From: Thermoleophilia bacterium
GTDB taxonomy: Bacteria; Actinomycetota; Thermoleophilia; Gaiellales; SKUG01
Direction: 5' to 3'
Assembly (NCBI GenBank): GCA_025964465.1
Contig: JAOPYS010000434.1
Span: 1 to 9,386, forward strand
Length of the DNA stretch: 9,386 nucleotides
Numbering within the stretch: the stretch's first letter is position 1; each line of letters opens with the position of its first letter. Made by a program: the position numbers and the translations under genes. Below the pieces are notes generated by a model. That model saw only the letters and a list, made by a program, of their open reading frames with translations, was not told the DNA's origin and made no database searches. Of this stretch, positions 6,919 through 9,386 are shown in pieces.

Positions 6919-7089
6919 TCAGAGCTTGGCGGTCACGTCTCCGAGGGCCTTGTTGATGCCGCCCGACAGTGCCGTGAGGGCTGCGATGACGACGACGGTG
7001 ATGACCGCCAGGACGACGGCGTACTCCGCCATCGTCTGGCCCTCCTCCGACTCGCCGAAGTGGAGGTAAGCGAGGATGTAGTCCAGCAT
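6919..7089 (-). CDS. flp: Flp-type major pilin precursor
   Basis: This is a 56-residue prepilin of the Flp/Fap family, the normal size. The 17-residue leader ends in EEG. The mature part begins QTMAEYAVVLAVITVVVIAA, giving Gly17 at -1 and the family's paired Glu22-Tyr23 at +5/+6. Cleavage by a TadV/CpaA-type peptidase, not encoded in this window, would leave 39 residues, nearly all one hydrophobic helix with a short polar tail (GGINKALGDVTAKL). It polymerises into the thin, bundle-forming Flp fibre used for adhesion or surface attachment. The start at 7089 has AGGAG 8 bases upstream. An in-frame ATG at 7185 would add an unlikely leader that reads through the untranslated hairpin. It is the first gene of the operon, with a promoter-like site and a stem-loop upstream and a stable hairpin downstream. 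Confidence 0.95.
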   Translation of the reverse strand: MLDYILAYLHFGESEEGQTMAEYAVVLAVITVVVIAALTALSGGINKALGDVTAKL

Positions 7090-7120
7090 GGTGATGACTC
7101 CTGATCGATGATGTAGGAAG

Positions 7121-7148
7121 CGAGCCGGCCCTCCCCAGGTTCGGCTCG
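7121..7148 (-). promoter_or_regulatory. Stem-loop in the flp 5' leader
   Basis: CGAGCCG (7148-7142 on the minus strand) pairs perfectly with CGGCTCG (7127-7121). The 14-base loop contains a purine-rich GGGGAGGG. The hairpin starts about where transcription from the proposed promoter at 7155-7181 would begin. It would therefore sit at the 5' end of the flp message, where such structures can protect RNA. It is 18 bases upstream of the flp Shine-Dalgarno sequence. Confidence 0.55.
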
Positions 7149-7154
7149 AAAGGG

Positions 7155-7181
7155 TTATCGGGCAGGTGTCCCGGGCCTTGA
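7155..7181 (-). promoter_or_regulatory. Candidate flp promoter, sigma-28/WhiG-like
   Basis: The minus strand has CCCGATAA (7162-7155), 7 of 8 bases of the sigma-28 family -10 GCCGATAA. Fifteen bases upstream is TCAA (7181-7178), 3 of 4 bases of the TAAA -35 core, at the spacing used by WhiG-type factors. A housekeeping reading (TTCAAG, 17 bases, GATAAC) also fits moderately. Transcription would start near 7148, leaving a leader of about 60 bases before flp. Confidence 0.35.
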
Positions 7182-7206
7182 ACACGTTTTACGGGGCGCA
7201 TACAAA
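7178..7206 (+). promoter_or_regulatory. folD promoter, sigma-70-like
   Basis: TTGAAC (7178-7183) and TACAAA (7201-7206) are separated by exactly 17 bases. The predicted start is near 7213, 47 bases before the folD ATG. Its -35 overlaps the proposed upstream element of the divergent flp promoter. Confidence 0.5.
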
Positions 7207-7259
7207 CCTGACGGAACCCTTCACATTCGCCGCGGGCGTGATTGAGGAAGTACCTGCAC

Positions 7260-8153
7260 ATGAGCGCTTTCGATGAAATCGACCTCGAGACCGGGCTGAT
7301 CGACGGCAGGGCGGTCGCCGACTCCGTGCAGCGTTCGGTGGGGGCGGAGGCCGCTCGTTTCGCGGCGGAGCAGGGGCGCCAACCCGGCCTCGGGACGCTT
7401 CTGGTGGGCGAGGATCCGGCGAGCGCGATCTACATCCGCATGAAGCACCGTGCGAGCGAGCAGCTCGGGATCGCGTCCATCCACCGCACGCTGCCCGAAG
7501 GCGCGAGCCAGGAGGACGTGCTGCGCGTCACGCGCGAACTGGTCGATCGCGACGACGTGGACGGCGTGCTGGTGCAGATGCCGCTCCCGGCCGGCCTCGA
7601 CCCGGAGCCGGTCATCCTCGCGGTGCCCCCGGAGAAGGACGTCGATGGCTTCCACCCCTTCAACCTCGGGGCGATCGCGAGCGGCCTGCACGGCGTCGCG
7701 TCGTGCACGCCCGCGGGCGTGATGACGCTGCTGGACGCGTACGGCGTCGAGCTGGCGGGCGCGGAGGCCGTGGTGGTGGGGCGGTCGCGCACGGTGGGCA
7801 TGCCGCTCGCCCTGCTCCTGCTGCAGCGCAACGCGACGGTCACGGTGACGCACCTGCTGACACGCGACCTGGCCGCCGCGACGCGCAGGGCCGACGTGCT
7901 CATCGCCGCGGCGGGCTCGCCGGGTCTGATCACGGCTGACATGGTCAAGCCGGGCGCGGTGGTGATCGACATCGGCACGACGCGCACGGAGGCGGGACTG
8001 CGCGGCGACGTCGACTTCGACGCTGTGCGCGAGGTGGCGTCGCTGGTGTCACCCGTGCCGGGCGGCGTCGGGCCGATGACCATCGCGACGCTGCTGCGCT
8101 CGACCGTCGAGCTGGCGTGGGCGCGGGCCGAGGGCGTGACTACTGGTCGATGA
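7260..8153 (+). CDS. folD: FolD, methylenetetrahydrofolate dehydrogenase / methenyltetrahydrofolate cyclohydrolase
   Basis: This is a 297-residue cytoplasmic enzyme of one-carbon metabolism. It normally oxidises 5,10-methylene-tetrahydrofolate with NADP and hydrolyses the methenyl product to 10-formyl-tetrahydrofolate. Family landmarks occur in order: VGEDPASAIYIRMK with Tyr58 and catalytic Lys62; VLVQMPLP with Gln106; EKDVDGFHPFN with Asp129; the CTPAG loop; the cofactor-binding VVVGRSRTVGMP; DIGTTR; GDVDF; and SPVPGGVGPMT. Length is normal, with about 10 extra residues at the N-terminus. Small differences (Thr-Val-Gly-Met-Pro in the GRS loop, Ser in place of Thr before PVPGG) are conservative. 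I chose ATG 7260, with GAGGAAG 9 bases upstream; a TTG at 7242 is in frame but has no ribosome site. It is transcribed away from flp, and its last 14 bases overlap the convergent C39-like gene. Confidence 0.97.
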   Translation: MSAFDEIDLETGLIDGRAVADSVQRSVGAEAARFAAEQGRQPGLGTLLVGEDPASAIYIRMKHRASEQLGIASIHRTLPEGASQEDVLRVTRELVDRDDVDGVLVQMPLPAGLDPEPVILAVPPEKDVDGFHPFNLGAIASGLHGVASCTPAGVMTLLDAYGVELAGAEAVVVGRSRTVGMPLALLLLQRNATVTVTHLLTRDLAAATRRADVLIAAAGSPGLITADMVKPGAVVIDIGTTRTEAGLRGDVDFDAVREVASLVSPVPGGVGPMTIATLLRSTVELAWARAEGVTTGR

Positions 8154-9102
8154 AGATGGCGGCGCGGGCGCCGGCGCCGTGTGCCTTCATCTCCTCGGGC
8201 GTGTACCAGGTCCGGTCCTCGTTCTTGAACACGGAACCGGACTTGCCGAAGTCGAAGCGACCCGTCTTGGGGTCGTAGCGCTCGGCGACCCAGTAGTGGG
8301 TCGGGGTGTCGATGATGACGGGCGTGCCGGCCATCACCGTCTTCTTGACCTTCTCCCAGTCGACGCCCTCCTCGAGGTGAGACTTGATGCCGAGGTTCGA
8401 CAGGAGCTTCTGCTCGCTCGCGGGGCCGGCCATGCCGTCGTTGGCGGTCCAGCCGACCTTCTCCGCCTCGTTGACCGCGGTGTCGATGTCGAGGTCCTTG
8501 CCGAGGAAGCGCGAGATCGCGACCGCGGCAGCGGGGCCGCAGGCGGCGTCGCCGCCGCGCTTGGCGCTGAACTGGTCGGGCGTGAGCTGGCCGAGCGGCT
8601 TGAGGCTCCTGCCGGAGGACGGGGTGGCTGCGGTGGCCGGCGCGGCGTCGTCCTTGGGCTTGGCGTCGGCCTTCGGCTTGGACCCGGCGTCGGACGGAGG
8701 CTTCTGCTCGGTGGCGGGCTGCGTGCCGGGCGTGCCCGACGGCGCGGCGGACGCGCCGCCGCCCGAGGTCTGGCCGGCGAGGACGGACGCGGTGGACGCA
8801 TCCGGAGCACCGGCGGCGCCCTGGAGTGCGGGGGCGGAACCGATGGCGGCGGCTCCGGCGGCGGCCTGAGCGCCCCCGCCCATCGCGGTGACGACCGCGG
8901 AGAGCTGGGCGACGGCGTCGGTGAGCGCCTGGATCGAGGCGGCGAGGTCCGGGATGGCCGCGGTGGCGAGCCCACCGCCGCTCGCGCCCGCGACGTCGGT
9001 CGGGGTGGTGGCAGGGCCACCCCCACCCCCGGCAGGATCGACGGCAGGCGGAGCAGCTGTGGGCAGCGCGCCCGACGGCGCGGCACAACAGGACATGGAC
9101 AT
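8140..9102 (-). CDS. Orphan protein with low-complexity N-terminus and C-terminal papain-like (C39-like) cysteine peptidase domain
   Basis: This is a 320-residue protein of unknown function. Residues 1-10 are MSMSCCAAPS, and 11-170 are an Ala/Pro/Gly-rich linker with no signal peptide or membrane helix. The linker holds one amphipathic helix (50-74, IPDLAASIQALTDAVAQL...) and a Lys/Pro stretch (134-150). Residues ~172-320 look like a C39-like fold. Cys188 in AACGPAAA is the likely nucleophile, His269 in THYWVAERYD the base, and Asp284 (or Asp277) the third residue; the GWTANDGMAG turn at 217-226 is distinctive. Peptidase activity is inferred from these residues only. The domain resembles, from memory, those in some phage virion proteins, so a non-housekeeping origin is possible. 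ATG 9102 has AGAGGGGAA ending 8 bases upstream; a second ATG, two codons on, is less likely. It is transcribed divergently from gatC and converges on folD. Confidence 0.8.
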   Translation of the reverse strand: MSMSCCAAPSGALPTAAPPAVDPAGGGGGPATTPTDVAGASGGGLATAAIPDLAASIQALTDAVAQLSAVVTAMGGGAQAAAGAAAIGSAPALQGAAGAPDASTASVLAGQTSGGGASAAPSGTPGTQPATEQKPPSDAGSKPKADAKPKDDAAPATAATPSSGRSLKPLGQLTPDQFSAKRGGDAACGPAAAVAISRFLGKDLDIDTAVNEAEKVGWTANDGMAGPASEQKLLSNLGIKSHLEEGVDWEKVKKTVMAGTPVIIDTPTHYWVAERYDPKTGRFDFGKSGSVFKNEDRTWYTPEEMKAHGAGARAAIFIDQ

Positions 9103-9160
9103 CGGTGGCGTTCCCCTCTGGCGACCTCGGCGGCGGGCGTGGCGAGCGCCCGGCAACTCC

Positions 9161-9189
9161 AGCGTGCGACGGAGGCGGCGTTGCGTCAA
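9161..9189 (-). promoter_or_regulatory. Candidate promoter for the C39-like gene
   Basis: The minus strand reads TTGACG (9189-9184), 5 of 6 bases of a -35, then 17 bases, then CACGCT (9166-9161), a poor -10. Predicted start near 9154 leaves a leader of about 50 bases. The -35 and spacing are good, but the -10 is weak. Confidence 0.35.
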
Positions 9190-9228
9190 TCGGGACCCGG
9201 ACGACGGGGTCGGGGCCCCGCGCGCGTG

Positions 9229-9241
9229 TAGGGTCGCAGGC
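9229..9241 (+). promoter_or_regulatory. Possible leaderless-type promoter of gatC
   Basis: TAGGGT (9229-9234) fits the actinobacterial -10 pattern TANNNT. It ends 7 bases before the gatC ATG, so transcription could begin at the start codon. There is no good Shine-Dalgarno sequence and no clear -35. Confidence 0.3.
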
Positions 9242-9386
9242 ATGACGACGACCCTTTCGATCGAGGATGCGCGCCACGTGGCCCGCCTGGCGCGGCTGGG
9301 GCTCGACGAGCCGCAGCTGGAGCGCATGGCCGGCGAGCTCGGCGCGATCATCGACAGCATCGGCAAGATCAGCGAGCTCGACCTGG
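9242..9386 (+). CDS. gatC: GatC, aspartyl/glutamyl-tRNA amidotransferase subunit C (5' part)
   Basis: This is the first 48 codons of a protein whose family is about 95 residues; the rest lies past the right edge. The start MTTTLSIEDARHVARLARLGLDEPQLERM matches the GatC N-terminus: a short beta start, then the ARLARLGL helix, then a second helix (GELGAIIDSIGKISELD). GatC is the small subunit that links GatA and GatB in the cytoplasmic complex converting Glu-tRNA(Gln) or Asp-tRNA(Asn) to the correctly charged tRNA. gatA and gatB commonly follow, but this cannot be seen here. Spacing from the divergent C39-like gene is 139 bases. Confidence 0.92.
   Translation, partial: MTTTLSIEDARHVARLARLGLDEPQLERMAGELGAIIDSIGKISELDL

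Noticed and set aside
7155..7195. Classical FliA promoter pairing TAAAACGT with CCCGATAA
   Set aside because: The spacing between these boxes is 21 bases where 11 are expected. Only the TCAA/15-base version was kept, at low confidence.
7242..7259. TTG start for folD at 7242
   Set aside because: It has no ribosome site, and the GAGGAAG at 7244-7250 serves the ATG at 7260.
7430..9277. Minus-strand open frame of 615 codons spanning folD and the C39-like gene
   Set aside because: It is out of frame with the C39-like gene and antisense to folD, with an Arg/Pro/His-rich translation.
9103..9366. Longer start for the C39-like gene at 9366
   Set aside because: It would run antisense through gatC and its extra residues look like shadow coding. 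The ATG at 9102 has a ribosome site.

Overview
This is GC-rich DNA with strong GC bias at third codon positions. It carries a nearly complete Tad (Flp) pilus operon on the minus strand, followed by the housekeeping genes folD and gatC on the plus strand and one unrecognised minus-strand gene between them. GC content, frequent GTG starts, and a Tad set with no secretin gene between cpaB and tadZ suggest a monoderm high-GC bacterium, most likely an actinobacterium. A Thermoleophilia-type lineage is possible, but that is an inference from general gene style and was not tested.

Right to left on the minus strand, positions 7089 to 1 hold: flp (major pilin precursor), tadE (minor pseudopilin), a tadG-like gene, cpaB/rcpC, tadZ/cpaE, tadA/cpaF, and a tadB gene fused behind a secreted von Willebrand A (VWA) domain. 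The last gene runs off the left edge. Two junctions (tadE/tadG and cpaF/VWA-tadB) are 4-base GTGA overlaps, which points to translational coupling. Only the flp-tadE gap (107 bases) and the tadG-cpaB gap (175 bases) are sizeable. The first holds a very stable UUCG-capped hairpin; the second holds a weak terminator-like element and a weak promoter-like element.

The genes fit one machine. CpaF is the ATPase and TadB the inner-membrane platform. TadZ is the localisation ATPase, and CpaB a membrane-anchored periplasmic/cell-wall assembly protein. Flp is the fibre subunit, and TadE and TadG are accessory membrane proteins. TadC and the prepilin peptidase are not in the window.

A 170-base divergent region (7090-7259) separates flp from folD. 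It holds a good plus-strand promoter, an overlapping candidate minus-strand promoter, and a stem-loop at the predicted 5' end of the flp message. folD is intact. Its 3' end overlaps, tail to tail by 14 bases, a gene for a 320-residue protein with a low-complexity Ala/Pro/Gly N-terminus and a C-terminal papain-like (C39-like) domain. A 139-base divergent gap then leads to the first 48 codons of gatC at the right edge. I see no rRNA, tRNA, CRISPR array, insertion sequence or integrase. The most unusual items are the VWA-TadB fusion, the hairpins bracketing the pilin message, and the orphan C39-like protein.
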